In this document: piece by piece, positions 36,458-45,980 of the stretch
Layout of the letters: every line of letters starts with the position of its first letter
Position numbering within the stretch: the stretch's first letter is position 1
Source of the DNA: Sphingobium sp. EM0848
GTDB lineage: Bacteria; Pseudomonadota; Alphaproteobacteria; Sphingomonadales; Sphingomonadaceae
Length of the DNA stretch: 64,000 bases
NCBI RefSeq assembly: GCF_013375555.1
Contig: NZ_JABXWB010000005.1
Location: forward strand, 1,067,501-1,131,500
Direction of reading: 5' to 3'
The notes under the pieces: generated by a model
The model's input: only the letters and a program-made list of their open reading frames with translations
Database searches by the model: none
What the model was told of the DNA's origin: nothing
Made by a program: the position numbers and the translations under genes

Positions 36458-37699
36458 TCAGGCGGCCTGCTGCCGCAGCCCGTCATCCTCATTGGGCAGG
36501 CCATATAGCTCAACCACATTGTCACGCAGAATCCAGCGCCGCTGCTCAACACTGAGGTTGCGAGTCTGACGCGCGAGCATTTGCTGGCTCCACGGCCAGG
36601 TCGAATCGCTGTGGGGAAAGTCATTGGCCCATAGCATCCGCCTGGGGTTCATCATGTTGACCGAATTGAAAGCGATGAAATCGTCCTGGAAGGTCAGATA
36701 GATATTATCAGCGAATATCTGGCTCGGCATTTTCGGCATTTCACCGATACCGGACCAGAAGCGGTGGCGATTATAAAAATGGTCCATGCGATACATGAAA
36801 TGCGGGGCCCAACCGGCATCGGCCTCAACGCAAACCAGTTTCAGGTCGGGGAAGCGCTCGAAAATGCGGCCCCAGATGAACATGCTGATGACGTCCTGAT
36901 TGGCACGGATCAAGGTGTGGAAATTATTCGCCTTGCCTTTGCCGCGATGGGCGGCTGCACCATCGCCCAGCCGCTGAATGTCGCGGCCGGCGGTGAGGAT
37001 GTGAAAGCTCAACGGCAGCTTGAGGTCCACCGCCGCCTGCCATAGCGGATCGAAACGCGGGTCGTCATAGTCGAATTCGGTCGCCGGATCGCACGGCATC
37101 ATCACGCCATGAAAGCCCATTTCGCGAATGCGCTGGAAGTCGGCAATGGCTTCTTCGACAGACCGCACCGCCGTCTGGCCGATGCCGAAAATGCGGTCGG
37201 GCGCGGCTGACTGAAACTCTTGTAGCCAGCGATTATAGGCGGTGAAGCAGGCGGCCTTGTAATCCGGGTCGGGATGGTTGCACAGCAACATGCCGACGGA
37301 GGGATAGATGATCTCACCCCCCACGCCGTCACGATCCTGCGCGGCGACACGAGCGGAGCCGTCCCATCCGCCACGATGCAACTCCTCGAAGGTCGCTTCA
37401 TCGAGCGCGACCTTGCTGGGATCCTTGCCCGCAGCGGCCAGACCTCCCAAACCGATTTTCAGGTCCATCCGGTCGACGACGAAGATGTCACCGCCCTTGG
37501 CGTTTTTCTCGACATGGGGCGCGATGTCGCGATATTTGGGATCAATATAGTCAATATAGGTATTGGGCGGCTCTGTGATATGGGAATCGGCTGAAATCGG
37601 TTTGAAATCCAGCGACTGGACGATGTCCTGCGCGACCGAGGACACATGCAGCGACGTATCGTCGAAAAAGCCTTTCGCACCACCTGTTTGAGAATCCAT
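36458..37699 (-). CDS. Amidohydrolase family 2 protein (ACMSD-like)
   Basis: 413 residues, a metal-dependent TIM-barrel hydrolase or decarboxylase of the Amidohydro_2 family. Metal and active-site motifs: ISADSHITEPPNTYIDYID (family D-x-H near 35-50), a barrel His in PLSFHILTAG, and WANDFPHSDSTWPWS near 365-380. Members in aromatic and steroid clusters act as decarboxylases or hydrolases on ring-fission products. The ATG at 37699 follows AGGAGAG; a longer in-frame extension has no support. It is divergent from the next gene. Confidence 0.85.
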   Translation of the reverse strand: MDSQTGGAKGFFDDTSLHVSSVAQDIVQSLDFKPISADSHITEPPNTYIDYIDPKYRDIAPHVEKNAKGGDIFVVDRMDLKIGLGGLAAAGKDPSKVALDEATFEELHRGGWDGSARVAAQDRDGVGGEIIYPSVGMLLCNHPDPDYKAACFTAYNRWLQEFQSAAPDRIFGIGQTAVRSVEEAIADFQRIREMGFHGVMMPCDPATEFDYDDPRFDPLWQAAVDLKLPLSFHILTAGRDIQRLGDGAAAHRGKGKANNFHTLIRANQDVISMFIWGRIFERFPDLKLVCVEADAGWAPHFMYRMDHFYNRHRFWSGIGEMPKMPSQIFADNIYLTFQDDFIAFNSVNMMNPRRMLWANDFPHSDSTWPWSQQMLARQTRNLSVEQRRWILRDNVVELYGLPNEDDGLRQQAA

Positions 37700-37782
37700 G
37701 ATACTCTCCTGTTGATTGTCCCGCGACCTCAGGCCGATTTTCCCAACGGAACGGTTCTCAGCGTAGAACTGTCGCGCCGAAA

Positions 37783-37806
37783 TTATCAATTGCCTTTTTT
37801 TGTAAA
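37783..37806 (-). promoter_or_regulatory. Weak candidate operator, related to the 24-bp dyad (site 4)
   Basis: Read on the minus strand it starts TTTACAAAAAAA and ends TTGATAA. It keeps the left arm but has a poor centre and right arm. It lies between two divergent amidohydrolase genes. Confidence 0.25.
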
Positions 37807-37953
37807 ATGTAGTTCTCCGGCAACGGCCGGTCAACCGATTCCGAAAGCGCGTTTGGCGTCGGGGGGAAACACCGGATGGGAGTGCCCAGGCTTTCGCTGG
37901 CAGCAGGACCAGCCCTGGCAGAAGGGCGCATGGGACAGAGGATGGAGCATAAG

Positions 37954-39693
37954 ATGAGCGACTATGACCTCGTAATCCGCAATGGCACGATCGTCGACGG
38001 ACGGGGCGCTGCGCCTTATCGGGGCGACCTTGCGATCCGGGGTTCCCACATCGCCGCTGTTGGTACGTTTGAAGGTTCCGGCCACCAGGAAATCGACGCG
38101 ACGGACAGGATCGTGACGCCGGGCTTCATCGACGTGCATACCCATTATGATGGTCAGGTGACGTGGGAACATACGCTCGGCCCGTCCAGCAACCATGGCG
38201 TGACGACGGTGATCGGCGGCAATTGCGGCGTGGGTTTCGCGCCCTGCCGACCCGGCGACCAAGACCGGCTTATCAAGGTCATGGAAGGTGTTGAGGACAT
38301 CCCCGAAGTCGTGATGGCGGAAGGTATTCCATGGAACTGGGAAAGCTTTCCGGAATATCTGGATTCGCTTTCCGACCGGGCCTTCGACATCGATGTCGGC
38401 ATGCAGGTCGCCCATTCTCCGTTGCGCGTCTATGTCATGGGCGATCGGGGCATCAATCATGAGGCATCGACCGAATCCGACCGGCAGCGCATGGCCGACC
38501 TTGTGACCGAAGCAGTCCGTGCCGGCGCCATCGGCGTGTCGACTTCACGCTCGCTTGGCCATCGCGCGAAGGATGGCCATCCCGCGCCGAGCGTGCTGAC
38601 CGCCGATGAAGAACTCTTCGCACTCGCTCGTGGTCTGGGCGCTGCGAAAGGTGGCGTTTTCCAGATCATCGTCGATGTGCATCGCGAGCCGGAAGGCGAA
38701 ATGCGGGTGATGGAGGAAATAGCCCGCCAGTCGGCACGACCCATATCCTTTTCTCTGGCCGAGATCGTCGAACGGCCAGCGGCATGGCGGGCGATGATTG
38801 CGGGGCTCGATCGCGCCCAGGCGGCGGGCCTGCCAATCCGTGGTCAGGTCTTCCCGCGCCCGATCGGTGTGATGATGGGCCTGGAACTCAGCCTCAGCCC
38901 CATTGTCAACCGGCCGGGTTATATCGCCATCAAGCATTTGCCCCTTGCCGAGCGCGTGGCCATCCTGCGGAATCCTGAGGTCAAGGCGCGCATCCTGGCC
39001 GAAGAACCGATCCCCGATCCGACGCCGATCACCAACGCGCTGATCGGCGCGGTCGACAAATGTTTCGCCCTTGGCGAGCAGCCGGATTATATGCCCGATA
39101 TTGCGATGCGGCTGGACAAACGGGCCGAGCAGGCGGGCGTGACGCCCCTGTCACTGGCCTATGACCTGATGCTGGAACAGGATGGGCACGCCATCCTCTA
39201 TTATCCCAGTGCCAATTTCACGACGGGCACGGCGGAACCGATCCGCGAAATGATGCTGCATGAGCACACAATATTGGGTCTGGGTGACGGCGGAGCGCAC
39301 TATGGTATGATCTGCGATGCCGGCTTCCCCACTTATGTTCTCACCCATTGGGCGCGCGATGTCGAGGAAGGGCAGCGGATGCCGATAGAATGGATCGTGC
39401 AGGAACTGTCCCGGCGTCCGGCCGAAACGGTGGGCCTGACCGACCGCGGCGTGCTGGCGCCCGGCTACAAGGCCGATATCAACGTCATCGACCATAGCAA
39501 CCTTATGCTGCATTCGCCGCGCGTGGCACATGACCTGCCGGCGGGTGGACGCCGACTCCATCAGCGCGCTGAAGGCTATGACGCCACCATCGTCAGCGGC
39601 GTAGTGACCTATCGCCACGGCGTGCCGACGGGGCAATTGCCCGGCAGGCTTGTTCGTGGCGACGGCTATGCGCCTCTGGAGCGCGTGGCCTGA
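37954..39693 (+). CDS. N-acyl-D-amino-acid deacylase-like amidohydrolase
   Basis: 579 residues of the urease-superfamily amidohydrolases (D-aminoacylase/dihydroorotase group). The N-terminal beta sandwich is DLVIRNGTIVDGRGAAPYRG. The metal motif HxH is in GFIDVHTHYDGQVTWEH (about 66-82), with TTVIGGNCGVGFAP after it. The C-terminal RGVLAPGYKADINVIDHSNL is typical. It would hydrolyse a cyclic or N-acyl amide bond; the real substrate is unknown. The ATG at 37954 follows GGAGCATAAG. Two amidohydrolases side by side suggest an amide or lactam-like substrate. Confidence 0.86.
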   Translation: MSDYDLVIRNGTIVDGRGAAPYRGDLAIRGSHIAAVGTFEGSGHQEIDATDRIVTPGFIDVHTHYDGQVTWEHTLGPSSNHGVTTVIGGNCGVGFAPCRPGDQDRLIKVMEGVEDIPEVVMAEGIPWNWESFPEYLDSLSDRAFDIDVGMQVAHSPLRVYVMGDRGINHEASTESDRQRMADLVTEAVRAGAIGVSTSRSLGHRAKDGHPAPSVLTADEELFALARGLGAAKGGVFQIIVDVHREPEGEMRVMEEIARQSARPISFSLAEIVERPAAWRAMIAGLDRAQAAGLPIRGQVFPRPIGVMMGLELSLSPIVNRPGYIAIKHLPLAERVAILRNPEVKARILAEEPIPDPTPITNALIGAVDKCFALGEQPDYMPDIAMRLDKRAEQAGVTPLSLAYDLMLEQDGHAILYYPSANFTTGTAEPIREMMLHEHTILGLGDGGAHYGMICDAGFPTYVLTHWARDVEEGQRMPIEWIVQELSRRPAETVGLTDRGVLAPGYKADINVIDHSNLMLHSPRVAHDLPAGGRRLHQRAEGYDATIVSGVVTYRHGVPTGQLPGRLVRGDGYAPLERVA

Positions 39694-39734
39694 CGGCTAC
39701 TCCATCCCGTTGCTCAATGCTTGACCCAATGATA

Positions 39735-39758
39735 TTTACATATTACGATAAATGTAAA
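39735..39758 (+). promoter_or_regulatory. Candidate operator, 24-bp dyad (site 3)
   Basis: TTTACATATTAC followed by GATAAATGTAAA. This is the most symmetric copy, with 7-base arms TTTACAT/ATGTAAA and central CG. It lies 45 bases before the first possible ATG of the Rieske gene, where a repressor would block transcription. Confidence 0.6.
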
Positions 39759-39802
39759 TCGAAAGAGCCTGGGAGATGGCTCCCGCAACGGACCGAGGGC
39801 AC

Positions 39803-40957
39803 ATGACCAACATCAAAAGCGACGTGTTCGACCTTATGGTGGACCATATCCGCAACGGGACGACCGATCTGGCAGACGCTGACCTGCGGATCCCCTCCCG
39901 CCATTTTTCGTCCGAGGAGCATGCCGCCGCCGAACGCGACCTGCTGCGCCGATTGCCGCTGATTGCCGCGCATCATGCCGAACTGCCTGATCCGGGCAGC
40001 TTCATCACCCGCGATGTGATGGGTGTGGCACTGTTGATCGTGCGGCAGCCCGATGGCACGGTCGCGGCCTTCCGCAACATGTGTCGCCATCGCGGCGGCA
40101 AGGTGGAGATGGCGCCGTCGGGCAACAAGCCGTTCTTCGTCTGCGGCTATCATGGCTGGTCCTATAATCGCGCCGGTGCCCTGCGCGGCATTCCGTTCGA
40201 AGACAGCTTCGATCCCATCGATCGTGGGTGTCACAGTCTGATCCCGGTCGGCTGTGCGGAGCGGCATGGTCTGATCTGGGTGGACCTCTCAGTCAGGGAA
40301 CCGGCGCTCAACCTTAGCGCTTTCATGAGCGAGGAAGCCGATCGCGAATTTGCGACCTTCCAGATCGACAAAACGGTCATCGCGATCGAGCATGATTATA
40401 CGCTCGACGTCAACTGGAAGCTGGTGATGGATGGTGCCTATGACGTGCTCCATCCCCAGTTCCTCCATCCTACCGGGGTCGGCAAGTTGGTCCACTCGAA
40501 TGTCGGCATCTGGAAGGATTATGGCCGCCACGGCCAACTCTTCACCGCCCGCCGCCGACTGGCCGAGGTGGTGAAAAAGGGTGAGAATCCCGAAGCTGCC
40601 TGGCGTTATTTCGCCACCGTGTTCGTCCTCTATCCCAATTCGCTCTGCATTGCCGCGCCCGATCATTATGAATTCTGGACGGTCTGGCCGGACGAGCAGT
40701 CGGCGTCCCGCTGCCATGTCCGGATTCGCTTTCTGATCGATCCCGCGAAACTGACCGACGAAATGCAGGCACGTCTGGAACGCAGTCTTGCGATCCTGGA
40801 GGAAGCCGCGATGAATGAGGATTGGCCGATGGAGGAAACGATCCAGGCCAATGCCCGTACCAGCCCCGATGTCGAATTCATCTATGGGCGCAGTGAGATC
40901 AGCTGCCAGCATCTGCATCGTCAGCTCGGCAGGGATCTGGCTGCCGCTTCGCAATGA
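39803..40957 (+). CDS. Rieske non-haem iron oxygenase, alpha subunit (copy 1)
   Basis: 384 residues. Rieske [2Fe-2S] ligands are Cys94, His96, Cys114 and His117 (CRHRGG ... CGYHGW). Mononuclear iron ligands are visible as His217 and His222 (DVLHPQFLH), with bridging Asp214 in the same motif. The enzyme would hydroxylate or demethylate a substrate using electrons from a ferredoxin/reductase pair, which is not in the window. No beta subunit follows, so a homotrimer is expected. ATG 39803 has GAGGG upstream; an ATG at 39776 is less likely. The N-terminal MVDHIRNGTTDLAD segment is shared with copy 2 at 45981. Confidence 0.9.
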   Translation: MTNIKSDVFDLMVDHIRNGTTDLADADLRIPSRHFSSEEHAAAERDLLRRLPLIAAHHAELPDPGSFITRDVMGVALLIVRQPDGTVAAFRNMCRHRGGKVEMAPSGNKPFFVCGYHGWSYNRAGALRGIPFEDSFDPIDRGCHSLIPVGCAERHGLIWVDLSVREPALNLSAFMSEEADREFATFQIDKTVIAIEHDYTLDVNWKLVMDGAYDVLHPQFLHPTGVGKLVHSNVGIWKDYGRHGQLFTARRRLAEVVKKGENPEAAWRYFATVFVLYPNSLCIAAPDHYEFWTVWPDEQSASRCHVRIRFLIDPAKLTDEMQARLERSLAILEEAAMNEDWPMEETIQANARTSPDVEFIYGRSEISCQHLHRQLGRDLAAASQ

Positions 40958-41025
40958 TCTGACGGACAAGAACGAACAGAAAAGGGATGCGCGCCGGATC
41001 GGATCGCGCAGCCATGGAGGATGCA

Positions 41026-42243
41026 ATGAGCGGATATGATTTCCTGAAAGACTTGATCGTGCTGGAAGTGTCGCAACTCGGCCCGGACGGGCTGGGCATG
41101 CAACTGGCCGACATGGGGGCAACCGTGGTGAAGGTCGAGACGCCCGATGGGGGCGATCCCGTCCGCTATTCCGGGTTCACCGCCGTCGGTGAGCCGGACG
41201 GCTTCAGCTACATGCACATGCGCTGGAACCGGGGCAAACGCAGCCTGTCGCTCGACATGAAGACCGACAAGGGACGCGAGATATTCCGCGCGCTGGCGGC
41301 AAAGGCCGATGTGGTCATCGAAGGCATGCGCGCAGGCGTGCTGGAGCGGCTGGGCCTGGGTTATGAGGCGCTGAAGGCTATTAACCCGCGCCTCGTTTTC
41401 TGCACGATCAACGGCATGGGGGCGACAGGCCCTTATGCGCCTATGGCTTCGCACGGCCCGTCCTTTGACGCCTATGGCGGCCTCGGCCAGATCGACAAGC
41501 GCAAGGACATCAGCAATTTCGGCGGCGAGCAGCCGACGTCCATCGGCATGCACGCGGTTGGCATCGTCGCGGCGGTCGGTGTCCTTTCGGCGGTCATCAA
41601 GGCGCAGCGCACCGGTGAAGGCGCGGCCCTGGAAGTGGCGGCGGCCGATTGCGCCGCGCTGTGGCTACCCGACGCGATTGATCCTGTGCTCAATCCCGAC
41701 CAGACCTTTGAGCGGCCCGGCTTTGCCGACAGCCAGAAACGGATGCTGCGCTGGCCACGCATGGACAATTATCGAACCGCTGACGGCAAGGCGATCTACT
41801 TTATGGGCCTGACCGAGAAATATTGGCAGAGTTTCGCCCGGCTCGTCGACCGGCCCGATCTCGCCACCATTTATGCCGACGCGCCCAGTGAGGAGGATGC
41901 CGACCGCATCGTCCACGGTGAACTGACCGCCATTTTCCTGACGCGATCACAGGCGGACTGGATCGCAGCGCTCCGCACCGTTGATATTCCGGTCATGCCG
42001 GTGAACAGCTTCAAGGATGTCGTCGCAGATCCGCATTTCGTCGCGCGGAATAATGTCTACGCAGTCACGCATCCCAAGGCGGGCAAGATGACCCTCGTCT
42101 CCACGCCGATCAAGACCAGCCAGCCTTTCCGCGCGGATCTCGCCCCACTGCTGGGCGAACATAGCGAAGCTTTGCTTCAGGATCTGCTTGGCTTGGACGG
42201 TGAGGCCGTTGCGGCCTTGCGTACGGACGGCGTCGTCGGCTGA
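41026..42243 (+). CDS. Class III CoA transferase (CaiB/BaiF family)
   Basis: 405 residues that move CoA from a donor thioester to an acid. Family motifs: LKDLIVLEVSQLGPDGLGMQLADMGATVVKVE at the N-terminus, RYSGFTAVGE, NRGKRSLSLDMKTDKGREIFRALAAKADVVIEGMRAG, and FCTINGMGATGPYA near 130. The catalytic Asp is expected near DAYGGLGQ (about 157). ATG 41026 follows GGAGG. It lies between the Rieske and PQQ dehydrogenase genes. With the ligase gene interrupted by an IS, this enzyme could provide an alternative route to the CoA ester. Confidence 0.87.
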   Translation: MSGYDFLKDLIVLEVSQLGPDGLGMQLADMGATVVKVETPDGGDPVRYSGFTAVGEPDGFSYMHMRWNRGKRSLSLDMKTDKGREIFRALAAKADVVIEGMRAGVLERLGLGYEALKAINPRLVFCTINGMGATGPYAPMASHGPSFDAYGGLGQIDKRKDISNFGGEQPTSIGMHAVGIVAAVGVLSAVIKAQRTGEGAALEVAAADCAALWLPDAIDPVLNPDQTFERPGFADSQKRMLRWPRMDNYRTADGKAIYFMGLTEKYWQSFARLVDRPDLATIYADAPSEEDADRIVHGELTAIFLTRSQADWIAALRTVDIPVMPVNSFKDVVADPHFVARNNVYAVTHPKAGKMTLVSTPIKTSQPFRADLAPLLGEHSEALLQDLLGLDGEAVAALRTDGVVG

Positions 42244-42304
42244 CGCCGATGCCGCAGGGGCCAGGGTTTCGGGTCAATCATAACCGAATAAGGCGGGGAG
42301 AGGC

Positions 42305-44428
42305 ATGTCTCGATTATCTGTGAAGCGTGGTGGCCTGGTAGCGGTCGCCATTCTTGGCGCCATGGGCGCCCTCCTTCTGCGCGGGGGTGGCGCCGCCACG
42401 ACCAGCACGGCGCAGCAGGTCATGCTCGCCGCCATGGCAAAGGGCGACCAATGGGTCACGACCGGCGGCACCTATGAAGAACAGCGTTTCGGGCGCCAGA
42501 CGCAGATCAATCCCGATACGATCAGCCGGTTGAAGCTTGCCTGGTATGCCGACCTTAACAGCACGCGTGGCCAGGAATCGACCCCGCTGGTGGTCGATGG
42601 CGTCATGTATGTGACGACCGCCTGGAACAAGCTAGTCGCGCTCGAGGCGGAAACCGGCCGGCAGATTTGGGCCTTCGATCCGAAGCTCTCACCGGCAAAG
42701 GCGGCGATCGCGTGCTGTGACGTCATCAGCCGTGGTGCGGCCTATTATGACGGCATGATTTTCGCCGCAGTCATCGATGGTCGCCTGATCGGACTCGACG
42801 CCAGGACCGGCAAGCAGATCTGGTCCGTCCAGACGACCGATCCCAACCAGCCCTACTCCATCAGCGGCGCGCCCCGCGCCTTCAACGGCAAGGTCATCAT
42901 CGGCAACGGCGGCGCGGATGTGGGCGTGCGCGGCTATGTGACCGCCTATGATGCGAAGACCGGCAAGAAGCTGTGGCGCTTCTACACCATCCCGGGCAAT
43001 CCCGCGAAGGACGGCGATGGCGAAGTGTCCGACCGTCCGCTCAGGGAACTGGCGCAGAAGACATGGTTCGGCCGCTATTGGGACCATGGCGGCGGCGGCA
43101 CGGCCTGGGACTCGATCGTCTACGATCCGGATTTCAATCAGCTGTACATCGGCGTCGGCAATGGCGGTCCCTGGAACCGCAAGCTGCGCTCGCAGGACAA
43201 GGGGGATAATCTCTTCCTCTCCTCCATCGTTGCGGTCGATGCCGACACCGGCGAATATAAATGGCATTATCAGGAAACGCCGGGCGAAAGCTGGGACTTC
43301 ACCGCGACGCAACAGATCACGCTGGCGGATCTCACCATCGACGGCAAGCCGCGCAAGGTGCTGATGCAGGCGCCCAAAAACGGCTTCTTCTATATTCTCG
43401 ACCGCCAGACCGGAAAATTGCTGTCGGCCAAAAATTATGTACCCGTGAACTGGGCCAGTCATGTCGACATGAAGACTGGGCGGCCGGTTGAAAATCCCGA
43501 GGCGCGTTACCGGGACGGCAAATCCTTCATCAGCATGCCGGGCAGCGCTGGGGGGCACAACTGGTTTCCGATGTCGTACAATCCCGGCACCGGCCTCGTC
43601 TATATTCCGGCGCAGGAGATTCCGTTCCTTTACAAGGACGATGCCAAATTCGTCTATCGCCCGGCGCTGATGAATTATGGCGTCGACCTGACCGCCACCG
43701 CAGTCCCCAATGACCCTGCCGGGCAAAAGGCGGCGAATGCGGCGCTCAAGGGTTATCTGCTCGCCTGGGACCCGGTGCGGCAGAAGGAAGTCTGGCGCGT
43801 TGACCATCCCACCACATGGAATGGCGGTGTACTTTCGACCGCCGGCAATCTGGTCTTTCAGGGCACGCGGCAGGGCAGTTTCCAGGCCTTTGACGCGCGC
43901 AACGGGCGCAAGCTTTGGAGCTTCCCCGCGCAGACGGGCCTTCAGGCCGGGCCCGTGTCCTACGAGATCAAGGGGCGTCAATATATCGCCATCGTCGCCG
44001 GTGATGGCGGCGGCGCCAATGCCCTGCCGGATTTCGACGGCGGCTATTCCCAACCCGATGGACGCGTGCTGGTATTCGCCCTGGACGGGAAGGCTGCGCT
44101 TCCGCCCTTCACGCCGGCGCGCGCGCCTCTCGCACTGACGAAGGAAAAATGGCCGTCCGATGTGGTGGCCAACGGATCGCGCCTCTTCGCCAATGTTTGT
44201 TCTATGTGCCATGGCGCGGGCGGCTATTCCAAGGGCGTGCTGCCCGACCTGCGACGCTCCGGTGCGCTGCCTGATAGGGCGACGTGGAAGGCCATCGTTC
44301 ATGACGGTGCGTTGGCGGACAGCGGCATGAAGAGTTTCGCGCCCTGGATGTCGGTGGACGATGTCGAAAGCATCCGCGCCTATGTGCAGAGCCAGGCCCA
44401 GGCGGCGGCAAGGAACGGACAGCAATGA
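42305..44428 (+). CDS. PQQ-dependent alcohol dehydrogenase, quinohaemoprotein type
   Basis: 707 residues, a periplasmic type II alcohol dehydrogenase. An N-terminal signal/anchor (LVAVAILGAMGALLL) is followed by an eight-bladed propeller with repeated W-motifs (LKLAWYADLNS, GRQIWAFDPKL, GKQIWSVQTTD, GKKLWRFYTIPG). The vicinal disulfide Cys137-Cys138 is characteristic of PQQ enzymes, and GESWDF is a metal/PQQ site. A C-terminal cytochrome c domain carries CSMCH at 632-636. It oxidises an alcohol to an aldehyde. GGGGAGAG precedes the ATG. PQQ synthesis genes are not in the window. The stop overlaps the next frame (ATGA). Confidence 0.9.
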   Translation: MSRLSVKRGGLVAVAILGAMGALLLRGGGAATTSTAQQVMLAAMAKGDQWVTTGGTYEEQRFGRQTQINPDTISRLKLAWYADLNSTRGQESTPLVVDGVMYVTTAWNKLVALEAETGRQIWAFDPKLSPAKAAIACCDVISRGAAYYDGMIFAAVIDGRLIGLDARTGKQIWSVQTTDPNQPYSISGAPRAFNGKVIIGNGGADVGVRGYVTAYDAKTGKKLWRFYTIPGNPAKDGDGEVSDRPLRELAQKTWFGRYWDHGGGGTAWDSIVYDPDFNQLYIGVGNGGPWNRKLRSQDKGDNLFLSSIVAVDADTGEYKWHYQETPGESWDFTATQQITLADLTIDGKPRKVLMQAPKNGFFYILDRQTGKLLSAKNYVPVNWASHVDMKTGRPVENPEARYRDGKSFISMPGSAGGHNWFPMSYNPGTGLVYIPAQEIPFLYKDDAKFVYRPALMNYGVDLTATAVPNDPAGQKAANAALKGYLLAWDPVRQKEVWRVDHPTTWNGGVLSTAGNLVFQGTRQGSFQAFDARNGRKLWSFPAQTGLQAGPVSYEIKGRQYIAIVAGDGGGANALPDFDGGYSQPDGRVLVFALDGKAALPPFTPARAPLALTKEKWPSDVVANGSRLFANVCSMCHGAGGYSKGVLPDLRRSGALPDRATWKAIVHDGALADSGMKSFAPWMSVDDVESIRAYVQSQAQAAARNGQQ

Positions 44429-44445
44429 TGATGGGAGAGCGCGCC

Positions 44446-45924
44446 ATGCATCCGGCCATCGACAGTCGCACCGCGGCATCGCTTGCCCGGCCATTCCGAA
44501 TGCTGATCGACGGCCAGTTCGTCGATGCGCTGGGCGGTGAGACCATCGACGTCCGCAATCCCGCCACGGGGGAGGTCATCGCAACTGTCCCGGTTGGCGG
44601 GAAGGAGGATATGGATCGCGCTGTCGCGGCCGCCCGGCGTGCCTTTGACCAGGGAAGCTGGTCCTCGCTGCGTCCCGACGAGCGCGGCCGCATCCTCTGG
44701 CGCACCGCCGAACTGCTGGAAGCGCGCGCCGACGAATTTGCCGAGCTGGAAACGCTGGACAATGGCAAGCCCATCGCGTCCGCCCGCCACGGCGATATTC
44801 CCTATGCCGCGTCCGTGCTGCGTTATTGGGCTGGCTGGTGCACCAAGGTTGGAGGCACGACACCGCTGGCCGACACGCCGGGCGAATATATGGTTCAGAC
44901 CTGGCCTGAGCCGGTCGGCGTCGCGGGGCTGATTACACCCTGGAATTATCCGCTGGCCATGGCGGTCGTGAAGCATGGCCCCGCTCTGGCCGCTGGATGC
45001 ACCACCATCCACAAACCGGCGGAACAGACGCCGCTGACCGCCCTGCGGCTGGGCGAATTGTTCATGGAAGCCGGTATGCCGCCGGGCGTGGTCAACATCG
45101 TCACCGGCCATGGGCGCGTCGCGGGCGCGGCGCTCGCCGATCATGAAGGCGTCGACAAGATTTCCTTCACCGGCTCGACCGAGGTAGGGAAGTCGCTGAT
45201 CGGCGCGTCACGTGGCAATCTCAAGCGATTGTCGCTGGAACTGGGCGGCAAGTCGCCGACCATCATCTTCCCCGATGCGGATATGGAAAAGGCGATTGCG
45301 GGCGCAGCCTTCGGCATCTTCCGCAACAGTGGCCAGGTCTGCGCCGCCGGGTCCCGCCTCTATGTGCCGCGTTCGCATTTCGATCAGGTGATCGAGGGCA
45401 TGGCCGCGATCGCGCAGGCGCATCGGATCGGGCCGGGCCTTGATCCCGCGACAACGCTCGGCCCGGTGGTTTCGGATGTGCAGCAGCACCGGGTGCTGGG
45501 CTATATCGAGTCTGGGATCGCGGAAGGCGCCACGGTCGTTACCGGCGGCAGGGCCCGTGGCGATCAGGGCTATTTCGTTGAGCCGACGATCCTGACGGAC
45601 GTCAATCCCCGGATGCGCGTCGTCAGGGAAGAGATATTCGGTCCTGTGGTCGTGGCGACACCTGTCGACGATGTCGAGGAACTGGCGGCGCTGGCCAATG
45701 GCACGATTTATGGTCTTGCGACCACGATCTGGACGCAGAACATCTCCAATGCCTATCGCCTCGCAAAGCGGCTTCGCGCCGGATATGTCTGGGTCAACTG
45801 CAACGGCATCGCCGGTCCCAACCTGCCCTTCGGCGGCTTCAAACAGTCGGGATGGGGGCGGGAGGGTGGCCCGGAGGGTATCCACGCCTTCACGGAGACC
45901 AAGACCGTCATCACAGCGCTCTAG
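44446..45924 (+). CDS. NAD(P)-dependent aldehyde dehydrogenase
   Basis: 492 residues. Catalytic Cys299 (NSGQVCAAGSR) and general-base Glu265 (LELGGKSP) are intact, with the NAD motif FTGSTEVGK before them and PFGGFKQSGWGREGG near the end. It probably oxidises the aldehyde made by the PQQ dehydrogenase to the acid. ATG 44446 has GGGAGAG five bases upstream; ATG 44425, which overlaps the preceding stop, is also possible and would add seven residues. Confidence 0.92.
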   Translation: MHPAIDSRTAASLARPFRMLIDGQFVDALGGETIDVRNPATGEVIATVPVGGKEDMDRAVAAARRAFDQGSWSSLRPDERGRILWRTAELLEARADEFAELETLDNGKPIASARHGDIPYAASVLRYWAGWCTKVGGTTPLADTPGEYMVQTWPEPVGVAGLITPWNYPLAMAVVKHGPALAAGCTTIHKPAEQTPLTALRLGELFMEAGMPPGVVNIVTGHGRVAGAALADHEGVDKISFTGSTEVGKSLIGASRGNLKRLSLELGGKSPTIIFPDADMEKAIAGAAFGIFRNSGQVCAAGSRLYVPRSHFDQVIEGMAAIAQAHRIGPGLDPATTLGPVVSDVQQHRVLGYIESGIAEGATVVTGGRARGDQGYFVEPTILTDVNPRMRVVREEIFGPVVVATPVDDVEELAALANGTIYGLATTIWTQNISNAYRLAKRLRAGYVWVNCNGIAGPNLPFGGFKQSGWGREGGPEGIHAFTETKTVITAL

Positions 45925-45980
45925 GCGGCACTTGCCGGGCTGTCACGTCTCATTTTCACCAGATTTTCAGGAGCTTCCTC

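Noticed and set aside
42689..44494. A 601-codon open frame on the minus strand opposite the PQQ dehydrogenase gene
   Set aside because: It mirrors a well supported gene in GC-rich DNA, has no family motif, and its composition (His/Arg/Gly-rich) is that of antisense sequence.
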